The notes below the pieces were generated by a model. It did not search any database, had not been told where the DNA came from, and saw only the letters and a list, made by a program, of their open reading frames with translations. Positions 53,806 through 62,359 of a DNA stretch of 64,000 bases are shown here, one piece after another. This DNA comes from Nitrobium sp046350935 (lineage in GTDB: Bacteria > Nitrospirota > Thermodesulfovibrionia > Thermodesulfovibrionales > Dissulfurispiraceae): assembly GCA_046350935.1 (NCBI GenBank), contig JAXLZK010000005.1, positions 1 to 64,000 of the forward strand, in the 5' to 3' direction. Every line of letters begins with the position of its first letter. Position 1 is the stretch's first letter. A program made the position numbers and the translations under genes.

Positions 53806-54270
53806 CTATGCAGTGACGCTGATTCCGGTGCCGGAGACGGCGCTGGAGACCTGTTTCAGCATATTCAGGGTCTTGTTCAGCTCCATCATCAGCGGGCTTG
53901 CGGCGTTCAGTTCTGATTTGTCCGCTTTCCCATCGCTGTTGGTGTCGATTTTCGCGAAGTCGTCGTTAGTGAATCCAAGCTCCGACGCGGTCAGCACGCC
54001 GTCACCGTCCGCATCCTTGACGCTGATGAGATTGCTGCTCATCGCATCTATCTTCCGGGCGATGAAGCCGTTGTTCAGCTCGCTGCTGTCGAGCTTGTTG
54101 TCGCCGTTCGTGTCGATCTTCGAAAAAAGATCCTTGAAGATACCGGTAGCCTCGCCGGAATCCATGACGCCGTCAGTATTCGAGTCCTTCTTCTGGAGGA
54201 TGCGGTCGGTCATGGAACCGAGCTGGGAAATGCCCGAGAAGATATTGTTTATTCCGCTCAAACTGTACAT
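53806..54270 (-). CDS. Four EF-hand calcium-binding protein
   Basis: A 154-residue protein with four EF-hand loops: DSNTDGVMDSGE, DTNGDNKLDSSE, DADGDGVLTASE and DTNSDGKADKSE. Acidic residues occur at positions 1, 3, 5 and 12 of each, so all should bind Ca. AAGGAGG precedes the ATG. There is no obvious signal peptide. Such bacterial EF-hand proteins are often periplasmic or secreted in gliding and soil taxa; its role is unknown. The 179 bases to the next gene (54271-54449) hold nothing else. Confidence 0.88.
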   Translation of the reverse strand: MYSLSGINNIFSGISQLGSMTDRILQKKDSNTDGVMDSGEATGIFKDLFSKIDTNGDNKLDSSELNNGFIARKIDAMSSNLISVKDADGDGVLTASELGFTNDDFAKIDTNSDGKADKSELNAASPLMMELNKTLNMLKQVSSAVSGTGISVTA

Positions 54271-54449
54271 GCGAACCTCCTTTCTTGTTTTAAGGAGCGG
54301 TTAGCATGAATCGTGCCAGCGGACAAAAACGGCGTATTTCCAGCTTTTACGAAAGAGGAGGCCGGCGGAGGGTCCCGAAAAGGACCCGGAAGGGGGAAAT
54401 ATTTTCCCAGCAGGGACGGAATTTTTTTCCTGAACAGGGGGTCCGGCTC

Positions 54450-56564
54450 CTACCCCCCCTCTCTTTTCCGGACGGCGCAGAGGAGCCCCCGCAACTGATA
54501 AGACCCGAAGGCCGGATCGTAGGGGGGCGCATCGCAGGTGAGGACATTGGCGTTGGATTCCCACAGCCCGAACCCCTCCGCCGCCCTCTCGGGGAACCAC
54601 CACCCGTGCTCCACGCTTACGACCGAGGGATGAATATCTTCCGTCACCTTTGCCCGCATCCGGACCTTTCCCCGTGGGGAGGAGACCTCTATCCAGTCGC
54701 CCGGCGCAATCCCCAGCGACTGCGCAGCGGAGACATGGATCTCCGCACAGGGGTCGGGGCTGTATTTCCGTAGCGAGGGGACCTGCCGGTGCTCGCTGTG
54801 GAAGAACTCTCTCTTCCTGCTCCCGGTGATCAGCACGAAAGGGTAGCGCTGCTGCAGGTCCGGGGCGCTCACCGGGCTCTCGGGCGGCTCCACATACGAA
54901 GGCAGGGGATCGTATCCCATTCTCTTCAGCACGGAGCTGAAGAGCTCCACTTTGCGGGAGGGGGTGCGGAATCCCTCCTGCTCGTACTTGCGGTACCGGA
55001 GAGGAGGACAGCAGTTGCCCCTTTCCAGCAGTTCATCAAAGGTGATGCCGAGGGGGGAAAGCTGGTAGTCGTAGATGTCCCGGTAGGTCATGTCGGAGCC
55101 GGGCAGCCCCAGCCTCTTCGACAGTTCATCCATGATCCATTCGTCCTGCCGGCACTCCCCTGTCCAGGCCAGGGCGGGCTGTGCGTGGACGAGGTTCTCC
55201 ACCACGAGGGGGAAGCCCATGAGGTGCTCTATCTCCGTCCAGAAAGCGGCGGGGAGCACATAGTCGGCCAGAGCCGCGGTGGGGGTCATGAAGAGGTCCG
55301 TCACCACGAGGAGATCGAGCTTCTGCAGCGCCTCGTGGACGCCCTTCGCGTTCGCCACGGTGAGCAGGGGGTTGTTCCCGAAGATCAGCAGGGCGTGTAT
55401 CCTATACGGGTCGCCTTCGCGCATGGCGCGGAAGAGTGCGGGGATATGGGCCGAAGGCATGTAGGCGCGCCATCCCCCCAGGAGCTTGAAGGTTTCGCCG
55501 CCGAGCCTCTTCTTCGCCGCTTCCGCGGGGAGCTTGTCCTTGAGGGTCGGGTAGGCCTTGAGGATATGCATGCCGAGGATATCGCCGCCCGGCACATCGA
55601 TGTTCCCGGTGACGGCCCGCAGGAGCGCCAGCGCCCGCACCGTCTGCAGGGAGTTCACGTTCTGCTCGATCCCCAGCCCCCATTCGAGGACGGCGGGCTT
55701 GCTGGTCGCATAGATTCGTGCCGTCTGCACGATGTCTTCCGCCGGTATCCCGGTGATCCTTTCCGCCCATTCCGGGGTGAAAGGCTCCACATGCGCTTTC
55801 AGCTCGGCGAAGCCGGAGGTCCGGTTCTCCACGAAGTCCCTGTCGTAGAGGTCCTGTTCGATAATGGTGCGGAGCATGGCGAGGGCGAGGGCCGCGTCGG
55901 TGCCGGGCCGGATGGCGAGCCATTTCTCGCACTGCTGCGCGGTCTCGGACCTCCGGGGATCGACGGCGATGGTCCGGCAGCCGCTCCGCAGGGCGCGCCT
56001 CACCGCGACGGCAAGCTCCCCGTCCGCGCTCGAAACGAGGGGGTTGTGCCCCCAGAAAAGGATGCAGGCGGGCCTGGTCTCCCCGTAATAGTCCGCCACC
56101 ACGAAATCCCCGTAGGTAAGATTGCTCACCGTGATGCGGGGGATGAAGCACTGGGCAAGCCCCGGTTCGTACCAGTTCGGGGTGCCGAGGGCATTGGCGA
56201 AGCGCACGGTATGGAGGTAGTGGTGCCGTCCCGTGCCCTGCCCGAGGGCGATGGTTTCGGGGCCTGTCGTATTCCGGAGGGAGGCGAGCCTCTCCGCTAT
56301 TTCGTCGAGGGCCTGCTCCCACGGAATCTCTTCCCACTGAGCGCCGCCCCTCGTCCCCCTTCTCTTCAGGGGGACGCGCAGCCTGTCGGGATGGTTGGCG
56401 ATGTCGGCGGAGCGGAGGCCCTTGACGCACATCCACCCCCGGCTCACCGGGGATGCGGGATCGCCCTTCACCGCGACGACGGCGTTGTCACGGACGGTGA
56501 CGAGGGCGCCGCAGCCCCCGTGGCAGATGCGGCAGATGCTCCGGCGGGTCTTCTCTTCAGCCAT
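54450..56564 (-). CDS. Cytoplasmic molybdopterin oxidoreductase, second paralogue
   Basis: A 704-residue DMSO-reductase-superfamily enzyme without a Tat signal. A 4Fe-4S site is C11, C14, C18 and C46 (CRICHGGC...WMCVKG). C139 in EPGLAQCF is at about the place of the molybdenum ligand, as Cys or SeCys in formate dehydrogenase and acetylene-hydratase-like members (inference). GGAGCAGGAGA precedes the start at 56564. No chaperone, Fe-S or anchor subunit lies beside it, so it may work with a soluble partner encoded elsewhere. Substrate unknown. Confidence 0.88.
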   Translation of the reverse strand: MAEEKTRRSICRICHGGCGALVTVRDNAVVAVKGDPASPVSRGWMCVKGLRSADIANHPDRLRVPLKRRGTRGGAQWEEIPWEQALDEIAERLASLRNTTGPETIALGQGTGRHHYLHTVRFANALGTPNWYEPGLAQCFIPRITVSNLTYGDFVVADYYGETRPACILFWGHNPLVSSADGELAVAVRRALRSGCRTIAVDPRRSETAQQCEKWLAIRPGTDAALALAMLRTIIEQDLYDRDFVENRTSGFAELKAHVEPFTPEWAERITGIPAEDIVQTARIYATSKPAVLEWGLGIEQNVNSLQTVRALALLRAVTGNIDVPGGDILGMHILKAYPTLKDKLPAEAAKKRLGGETFKLLGGWRAYMPSAHIPALFRAMREGDPYRIHALLIFGNNPLLTVANAKGVHEALQKLDLLVVTDLFMTPTAALADYVLPAAFWTEIEHLMGFPLVVENLVHAQPALAWTGECRQDEWIMDELSKRLGLPGSDMTYRDIYDYQLSPLGITFDELLERGNCCPPLRYRKYEQEGFRTPSRKVELFSSVLKRMGYDPLPSYVEPPESPVSAPDLQQRYPFVLITGSRKREFFHSEHRQVPSLRKYSPDPCAEIHVSAAQSLGIAPGDWIEVSSPRGKVRMRAKVTEDIHPSVVSVEHGWWFPERAAEGFGLWESNANVLTCDAPPYDPAFGSYQLRGLLCAVRKREGG

Positions 56565-56785
56565 TCTCCTGCTCCTTATCCCTTTTGCCTTTATTTAGTG
56601 TGAGTACATCCGGAGCGTGCCTGCTTACGGCATTGAGTACTGCATAAACAAGAGTCCCGGGAAAAAACGTGGATACGTAATACCCCTATACTTTAAATAA
56701 CGGGGTGCCGCTTTTTCAATAAAACGACTGGGGTGCAATCAAAAGCGGCAGCGTATCTGTTTGATACAAAGGCAGCAAAGAGTTG

Positions 56786-56811
56786 TCGCTCTCACGGGAG
56801 ATTTCTGCGTC
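56786..56811 (-). repeat. Second dispersed repeat, copy 2
   Basis: The reverse-strand counterpart of 25453-25478, 25 of 26 bases matching, with looser similarity on both sides. It lies in the long gene-free stretch 56565-57524. Confidence 0.6.
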
Positions 56812-57000
56812 TCCTCAGAATGCGCTCTCTGTCGGGGGGTGAGGGAACAGGGGGATTCGTTCCCTTGCAATGCGACAGAATGATCGTATTCCCTCGCGGA
56901 TCTCTGTATCAGATTCTCCTGTCCTCTGGGGAGCGGCCCCCTTGACGCCTCACTCCTCCCCTCTCTTTTCTTCTGTCGTCGTCCCGGCAGATCCTCTGAG

Positions 57001-57053
57001 CCGGGATCCAGTCCTCTTCAAAGACTCTGGATTCCGGCTTTCGCCGGAATGAC
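57001..57053. repeat. REP-like palindrome cluster
   Basis: CCGGGATCCAG (57001-57011) with CTGGATTCCGG (57027-57037), one mismatch, followed by a perfect hairpin ATTCCGGC/GCCGGAAT (57031-57050). It ends GGAATGAC, the same word as in the cores of repeat copies C and D. This is the common intergenic palindrome type. Confidence 0.65.
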
Positions 57054-57189
57054 GGCACACAACACAGCTTTCGAGACAATGACGACAGGAGAAGAACCCC
57101 GGTTTCGCCAAGGGGAAGGATTTCTGAAATGAAGTGGGTAGGGGGGGCTGAGGGGATCCTCTTCTCTGCAGCGAGCGTCTGGAATAGCA

Positions 57190-57217
57190 AAGGGGGCAGG
57201 TAACGTCCTGCCCCCTT
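57190..57217. other. Perfect 11-bp hairpin in the gene-free stretch
   Basis: AAGGGGGCAGG and CCTGCCCCCTT around TAACGT. There is no T-run on either side. Apart from this and the repeats, 56565-57524 has no convincing gene; the short readings there lack ribosome binding sites and family features. Confidence 0.5.
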
Positions 57218-57524
57218 GTATGCGTGAAGGGAAAACGGATCATTATCAGAAAGAGATGTCCCTCTACGATGAAGGAGGAATTCGCTCGCAAAGAAAGAGC
57301 GGTCCCCCCAGCCTCTCACCAGAGGGTGCCTATTCATAAGGCCTCACACCCGAGGATTCCTATGCAATTAGTAGTAGCCGTTTCCCTTTCTCTCAGAGGC
57401 GCATCGAAATTCTTCCTCTGTCGCTCTTCCCCTCCTTCGAGAGCTTCCTCTTGCCTCCCCTTTCACCACACCCGAACGACTGCGTGCTGCGCAGGGGAAA
57501 GCCGCCCTCTGCTACAATAGGGGC

Positions 57525-58262
57525 ATGGTGAAAGAGAGGCTCGATAAAGTCCTTGTGGACAGAGGCCTCGCCTCCAGCCGCGAGAGGGCGCAGGGGTTGA
57601 TCGCGGAGGGAAAAGTCTTCGTCAACGGCATGCCTGCAACAAAGGCGGGCTCCCTGGTGGATACACACCTGCCTGTCGAACTGAAAGGGGAGGAAATCCC
57701 CTATGTCAGCCGGGGCGGACTGAAGCTGGAGGCGGCGCTCAGGGAGTTCGGCATTGCAGTGCAGGACAGGACCGCTATGGATGTAGGCTCCTCCACCGGG
57801 GGGTTCACGGACTGCCTGCTCCAGAACGGGGCGAAAAAGGTCTACTGCATCGATGTGGGCTACGGACAGCTCGCGTGGAAGCTCCGGCAGGACCCGCGGA
57901 TCGTGCTCCTTGAGAGAGTGAATATCCGCCATCTCGAACGGGAAAGGGTCCCCGATCCGGTGGACCTCGCCGTTATCGACGTATCCTTTATCTCTCTCGC
58001 CCTCGTGGTGCCGAAGGTGCTGGAGTTCCTGAATGAGGAGGGGGAGATCGTCGCCCTGATAAAGCCCCAGTTCGAGGTAGGCAGGGGAGAGGTGGGCAAG
58101 GGCGGCGTGGTGCGGGACGAGGGGAAGCGCCTGAAGGCGGTGGAGACGGTGCGCCGGCGGCTTGAAGGCCTGGGGCTCGGGACCGTGGGCGTTCTTCAGT
58201 CCCCCATCACCGGGCAGAAGGGGAATGTGGAGTATCTGATCCACCTGAGAAGAAAGGGATAA
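57525..58262 (+). CDS. tlyA: TlyA-family rRNA 2'-O-methyltransferase
   Basis: A 245-residue protein with an N-terminal S4 RNA-binding domain (RLDKVLVDRGLASSRERAQGLI) and an FtsJ/RrmJ-type methyltransferase domain: SAM motif AMDVGSSTGGFTDCLLQ, catalytic tetrad pieces K69-like in RGGLKLEAAL, D in VIDVSF, and K in LIKPQFE. TlyA methylates ribose of 16S/23S rRNA in some bacteria; in others it is called a haemolysin. It stands alone after the repeat-rich gap. Confidence 0.93.
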   Translation: MVKERLDKVLVDRGLASSRERAQGLIAEGKVFVNGMPATKAGSLVDTHLPVELKGEEIPYVSRGGLKLEAALREFGIAVQDRTAMDVGSSTGGFTDCLLQNGAKKVYCIDVGYGQLAWKLRQDPRIVLLERVNIRHLERERVPDPVDLAVIDVSFISLALVVPKVLEFLNEEGEIVALIKPQFEVGRGEVGKGGVVRDEGKRLKAVETVRRRLEGLGLGTVGVLQSPITGQKGNVEYLIHLRRKG

Positions 58263-58345
58263 AGAGAAGACGACGGCAGAGGGCGCCGGGCGACAATCCT
58301 CCGGGCTCGCTGTCCGCTTACTGTATTCTACGCCTTACTTTATTA

Positions 58346-58351
58346 TATAAT
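58346..58351 (+). promoter_or_regulatory. -10 element of the polyamine genes
   Basis: A perfect TATAAT in an AT-rich stretch 83 bases before the decarboxylase ATG. No convincing -35. Confidence 0.45.
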
Positions 58352-58433
58352 ATCATTCCTGTTTTTCCGGCAAAGCGGCTGGAGTCGGCAGGCAGTGTGT
58401 CTTATTTCAGAGAGCGCGGCAGAGAGGTAGAAA

Positions 58434-59567
58434 ATGGAGACAACTCCCGATTTCATCAGCAAGAATACATGGGACAAGGTATTGAACTATATCGCCCTGA
58501 GCGATGAGCCGCCCCCGTATCTCCTTATGGATAGAGAGGTCGTGGCGGAGAAGGTGGCGGCCATCGGCAAGAATATCAGGAACGCGAAGGTGTTCTATGC
58601 GGTAAAGGCAAACCCCGACATCGAGGTAATAAAGCTCCTGAACAGTTTCGGGGTGGGCTTCGAGATCGCCTCCGAAGGGGAGCTGCAGCTGCTCGCCTCC
58701 CTCGGCGTCGGGGCCGACAGGATCATCACGAGCAACCCCACGAAGACGTTCAGGTTCCTGGAGCAGGCGGCGGCATACGGCATCAGGTACTACTCCTATG
58801 ATTCCGCCGCAGAGGTGGAGAAGCTCTCCCGGTACGCCCCCGGCTGCAATGTCTATGTGCGTCTGTCCGTACCCAACGAAGGGAGCGAGTGGCCGCTGAG
58901 CAAGAAGTTCGGCGTCGAGACGGACGAGGCGGCGGGGCTGATCCTGTACGCGAAAGAAAAAGGGCTCACTCCGGTGGGGATCACTTTTCATGTGGGCTCC
59001 CAGTGCAATAATGTCTACAACTGGAATACGGCGATCGACAAGGCGCGCGACCTCTGGGAGACGGCCGAACAGAACGGGATCCGCCTGCGCGTCCTGAACA
59101 TCGGGGGGGGCTACCCCATCCGCTACACCAAGAGTGTGGTAGAGGTGGAGACCATCGAGAAAAAGGTGGACAAGGCGATTTACCAGAAATTCCCCCACGA
59201 CATCGAGGTGTTCATCGAGCCCGGCAGGGCCATGGTGGGGGATGCGGGGATCTTCGTCTCGACTGTCATCGGCAAGGCGAGCAGGGGGGGGGAGAACTGG
59301 CTCCATATCGATGTGGGGGTCTTCAACGGCCTCATGGAGAGCGTGGGCGGGATCAAATACACCTACGTGGTGGGCAGCAGGAGCGAGGTGAAGACCTGGA
59401 ACCTGGTCGGTCCCAGCTGCGACAGCTTCGATGTGATCGAAAAGGAGGTGGAGCTGCCGGAGCCGGAAGTGGGCAACAGGCTGCTTATCCTGGCCAGCGG
59501 CGCGTACACCATTTCGTACGCTTCCGAATTCAACGGCTTCTCCATTCCGAAGACGATTTTGATTTAG
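58434..59567 (+). CDS. Ornithine-type (fold III) PLP decarboxylase
   Basis: A 377-residue group IV decarboxylase (alanine-racemase fold). The PLP lysine is K58 in FYAVKANP, the glycine-rich phosphate loop is NIGGGYPIRY, EPGRAMVG follows, and the active-site C329-D330 pair in GPSCDSFD is the mark of ornithine or lysine decarboxylases rather than diaminopimelate decarboxylase. It makes putrescine (or cadaverine), matching the spermidine synthase gene that follows 114 bases on. Confidence 0.9.
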   Translation: METTPDFISKNTWDKVLNYIALSDEPPPYLLMDREVVAEKVAAIGKNIRNAKVFYAVKANPDIEVIKLLNSFGVGFEIASEGELQLLASLGVGADRIITSNPTKTFRFLEQAAAYGIRYYSYDSAAEVEKLSRYAPGCNVYVRLSVPNEGSEWPLSKKFGVETDEAAGLILYAKEKGLTPVGITFHVGSQCNNVYNWNTAIDKARDLWETAEQNGIRLRVLNIGGGYPIRYTKSVVEVETIEKKVDKAIYQKFPHDIEVFIEPGRAMVGDAGIFVSTVIGKASRGGENWLHIDVGVFNGLMESVGGIKYTYVVGSRSEVKTWNLVGPSCDSFDVIEKEVELPEPEVGNRLLILASGAYTISYASEFNGFSIPKTILI

Positions 59568-59585
59568 GGTGTGCATGCACACCCT
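59566..59585. other. Perfect 20-base palindrome at a gene end
   Basis: AGGGTGTGCA followed by its exact complement TGCACACCCT. It overlaps the last two bases of the decarboxylase stop codon. It has no loop and no T-run, so as DNA it could be an operator, as RNA a tight stem. Confidence 0.6.
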
Positions 59586-59681
59586 GATGGAGAGCGGATG
59601 CCCTGCACTGTCCCTCTTCAGCATCCGTGAATGTTTGTCCCCCGGTTTTGGATTATAATTTATAAATAGGGAGGCTGCACC

Positions 59682-60518
59682 ATGATTCGTTTCTTTGAGA
59701 AGGACCCGTATGCGCCGATCCAGTATGTCTACGACGTGGAGGATATCCTCCATAAGAGCACGAGCGCATTCCAGGAGATAATGGTGATCAAGAACCCCCA
59801 CTTCGGCAAGATCCTGGTCTTGGACGGGGTGGTCCAGATTACGGAACGGGACGAGCTCTTCTACCACGAGATGCTGGTGCATGTGGTGATGCACGCGCAC
59901 CCCGACCCGAAGAAGGTGGTGGTCATCGGCGGCGGCGACGGGGGCACGGTGCGGGAGGTCCTGAAGCACCGCTCCGTCGAAAAGGTCTATTTCATCGAGA
60001 TTGACGAGGAAGTCATCAACGTGTCGAAGAAATTCTTTCCCTCGGTGGCCGGCGGGGTGGAGGACAGCCGCGTGGAGATAAAGTGCATGGACGGCGCGGA
60101 GTTCATCAAGGCGAGGCACAACGACATCGATGTGGTCATCGTCGACTCCACCGACATCATCGGCTTTGCGAAGAGCCTGTTCACCGTGGAGTTCTTCAAG
60201 TCCGTCAAGGACTCCCTCACCGACGAGGGCATGTTCGTGACCCTGACCGAGTCCCTTCATTTCCATAAGGACATCGTGATCGAGGTGCAGGAACAGATGC
60301 GGCTCATCTTCCCGCATGTGGACCTCTACACAGCCCCCCTTGCGACCTACGCGGGCAACTGGTGGACCTTCTCCACCGCGTCGAAGAAGCACGATGTGCG
60401 TCAGATGCGGCGCGAGTATGCCGTCGATACCCGGTACTACAGCGACGAGATCCATTGCCAGGCGTTCTTGCCGCCCAGGATGTACGAGAAACTGATGCAG
60501 CGAAGGCTCCAGTGGTAA
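59682..60518 (+). CDS. speE: Spermidine synthase (aminopropyltransferase)
   Basis: A 278-residue SpeE that moves an aminopropyl group from decarboxylated S-adenosylmethionine to putrescine. Conserved parts: LVLDGVVQITERDEFxYHEM-type (here ITERDELFYHEMLVH), VVVIGGGDGGTVREVLKH, VYFIEIDEEVINVSKKFF, and the gate DVVIVDSTD. AGGGAGG precedes the ATG; a TATAAT lies at 59654-59659. It forms a polyamine pair with the decarboxylase. SpeD, which makes the aminopropyl donor, is not in the window. Confidence 0.95.
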   Translation: MIRFFEKDPYAPIQYVYDVEDILHKSTSAFQEIMVIKNPHFGKILVLDGVVQITERDELFYHEMLVHVVMHAHPDPKKVVVIGGGDGGTVREVLKHRSVEKVYFIEIDEEVINVSKKFFPSVAGGVEDSRVEIKCMDGAEFIKARHNDIDVVIVDSTDIIGFAKSLFTVEFFKSVKDSLTDEGMFVTLTESLHFHKDIVIEVQEQMRLIFPHVDLYTAPLATYAGNWWTFSTASKKHDVRQMRREYAVDTRYYSDEIHCQAFLPPRMYEKLMQRRLQW

Positions 60519-60521
60519 ATA

Positions 60522-60551
60522 TTGACAGGCCGGGAGGCTTCTTGGTAAATT
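60522..60551 (+). promoter_or_regulatory. Sigma-70 promoter of the hrcA operon
   Basis: TTGACA (60522-60527), 18 bases, TAAATT (60546-60551), immediately ahead of the CIRCE operator, which would cover the start site. Confidence 0.75.
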
Positions 60552-60552
60552 A

Positions 60553-60579
60553 TTAGCACTCGGGGAGCGAGAGTGCTAA
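60553..60579 (+). promoter_or_regulatory. CIRCE operator (HrcA binding site)
   Basis: A perfect TTAGCACTC-N9-GAGTGCTAA, the canonical HrcA operator, 28 bases before the hrcA ATG. HrcA therefore represses its own operon, being released under heat stress. Confidence 0.96.
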
Positions 60580-60607
60580 AGAGTGTCTTGCGGGAAGGTG
60601 CAGGAAA

Positions 60608-61657
60608 ATGTCGAGAGAAATTCTTGATGAAAGAAGCAGGGAAGTGCTCTTTGCCGTCGTGCAGAGCTACATCAATAATCCCGAACCGGTAGGCTCCCGG
60701 TTTGTGACCAAGAGGTATCCGCTCGGGGTTTCGCCCGCCACGATACGGAACATTATGGCCGACCTGGAGGAACTCGGTTTCCTGAGTCAGCCCCACACGT
60801 CGGCGGGGAGGATCCCGACCGACAAGGGATACCGTTCTTTCGTGGAGGCGATTCTGCAGGCGGAAAAGACAGAGAGCCACACCGGCATCCCCGGCGAGTT
60901 CACGCTGCAGCTTACCCGGAGGCTCGAGCGGATCAAAAGCGACCTGAACGCGATGTTTGCCGAGGTGACCGAGACCCTCTCCCTGATGTCCCACTACGTG
61001 GGCGTCGTGATCCCTCCCAAGCCGGAGCAGGTGACCTTCAAGAGAATAGACCTCCTGAAATACAAGGGAAACAGCGTTGTCGCCGTGCTGCTGACGGACG
61101 AGGGGGTCGTCAAGAACAGGATCGTGATCATGGACACGCAGCTCACCCAGGACGACCTCAACAGGATATCCGACTATCTCAATGCGGAGTTCTCGGGCTG
61201 CATCCTCGAAGACATCAGGAGCATGCTCGTCAAGAGGATCAGGAAAGAGAAGGCGATGTGGGACACCCTCGTCTCCCGGGCGATGCAGGTCTGCGAGCAG
61301 GCCCTCTCTTTTGCGGGGGACGACATCTTCGTTTCCGGCCTGTACGAGGTCATGGACCTGCCTGATTTTTCGGACATTTCACGGATCAAGCAGTTGTCGC
61401 GCGCCATAAAGGACAAACATAGGATCCTGACCCTTCTCGACGAATTTTCCGGGGCGGACGGGGTGCATGTGCTGATCGGAGACGAGAACCCCGTCGAGGG
61501 GCTGAGGAAGCTGAGCATCGTCACCGCACCGTACAAGGAGGGGGAGCGCCCCATGGGCGTGATTGCCCTTATCGGACCCACGAGGATGGACTATTCGAAA
61601 GCGATTTTCATGGTGAACACGGTGGCGCAGTGCGTGAGCAGAACATTCGAGAGTTGA
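60608..61657 (+). CDS. hrcA: Heat-shock repressor HrcA
   Basis: A 349-residue HrcA with a winged helix-turn-helix at the N-terminus (YPLGVSPATIRNIMADLEEL, LSQPHTSAGRIPTDKGYR) and the GAF-like C-terminal half (VLIGDENPVEGLRKLSIVTA, GVIALIGPTRMDYSKAI). It binds the CIRCE site just upstream and needs GroEL for activity. It leads the hrcA-grpE-dnaK operon. Confidence 0.97.
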   Translation: MSREILDERSREVLFAVVQSYINNPEPVGSRFVTKRYPLGVSPATIRNIMADLEELGFLSQPHTSAGRIPTDKGYRSFVEAILQAEKTESHTGIPGEFTLQLTRRLERIKSDLNAMFAEVTETLSLMSHYVGVVIPPKPEQVTFKRIDLLKYKGNSVVAVLLTDEGVVKNRIVIMDTQLTQDDLNRISDYLNAEFSGCILEDIRSMLVKRIRKEKAMWDTLVSRAMQVCEQALSFAGDDIFVSGLYEVMDLPDFSDISRIKQLSRAIKDKHRILTLLDEFSGADGVHVLIGDENPVEGLRKLSIVTAPYKEGERPMGVIALIGPTRMDYSKAIFMVNTVAQCVSRTFES

Positions 61658-61679
61658 TGTGCTGAGGGAGGAAGCGATA

Positions 61680-62237
61680 ATGGAAGAGAAAAACATAGAG
61701 GCGAGAGCCGGGGGAGACGGCGAGGAGAAGCCGGAAGAGCTCGGCATCTCCACCGAGCTTGAGGATAAAAGGACGGAAGCGTCGGAGGCCCTGCGGTCCG
61801 AGCTGGACGAGGCGAAGGACAGATATCTGAGACTGTACGCGGAATTCGACAATTACAAGAAGAAGATCCAGAAGGACAGGGAGGAGCTCGTCAAATACTC
61901 AAACGAGTCCCTCGTCTACGAGCTCCTTCCGGTGATGGACAGCCTCGAGATGGCGCTGAAGCATGCCGCTGAGGGCAATTCCGGGGCTTTTCAGGCGCTG
62001 GTGAAGGGCGTGGAGAACACCCTGCGCGAGATGGTCAGGACCCTCGAGAAGTCCGGGCTTGCCGCTATCGAAGCCCAGGGAAAGCCCTTCGATCCCGCCT
62101 ACCATCATGCCATGACGCAGGTGGAGAGGAGCGACAGCGAGGGGAACATGGTGGTGGAGGAATACCGGAAGGGATACCTCTACAAGGACAAGGTGCTCCG
62201 TCCTTCCATGGTGGCGGTATCGAAGAAGCCGGAGTAA
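61680..62237 (+). CDS. grpE: Nucleotide exchange factor GrpE
   Basis: A 185-residue GrpE that releases ADP from DnaK. The ATG at 61680 follows GAGGGAGGAAGCGATA; a longer start is unneeded. A charged N-terminal region is followed by the long helix (LRLYAEFDNYKKKIQKDREELVK), then LLPVMDSLEMALKHA and the C-terminal beta-domain FDPAYHHAMTQVE, GYLYKDKVLRPSMVAV. It starts 22 bases after hrcA. Confidence 0.96.
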   Translation: MEEKNIEARAGGDGEEKPEELGISTELEDKRTEASEALRSELDEAKDRYLRLYAEFDNYKKKIQKDREELVKYSNESLVYELLPVMDSLEMALKHAAEGNSGAFQALVKGVENTLREMVRTLEKSGLAAIEAQGKPFDPAYHHAMTQVERSDSEGNMVVEEYRKGYLYKDKVLRPSMVAVSKKPE

Positions 62238-62252
62238 CAGGCGGCGCCCTCC

Positions 62253-62280
62253 CCGTTGCGCGGTCTCCGCTCCGCAACGG
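62253..62280 (+). other. Hairpin between grpE and dnaK
   Basis: CCGTTGCG and CGCAACGG with a 12-base loop in the 122-base gap. No T-run. It might be an mRNA processing or attenuation site separating dnaK expression from hrcA-grpE. Confidence 0.5.
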
Positions 62281-62359
62281 CGGCCCTGAGGAGAAGGCTT
62301 CCCGGAGCGCAGGACCGAGAGCAGGAAACACCATTTTGTGAAATAAAGAGGAGGAGATA

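Noticed and set aside
56733..57520. Small plus-strand open frames in the long gap
   Set aside because: They cross repeat elements and hairpins, lack ribosome binding sites and show no protein-like features.
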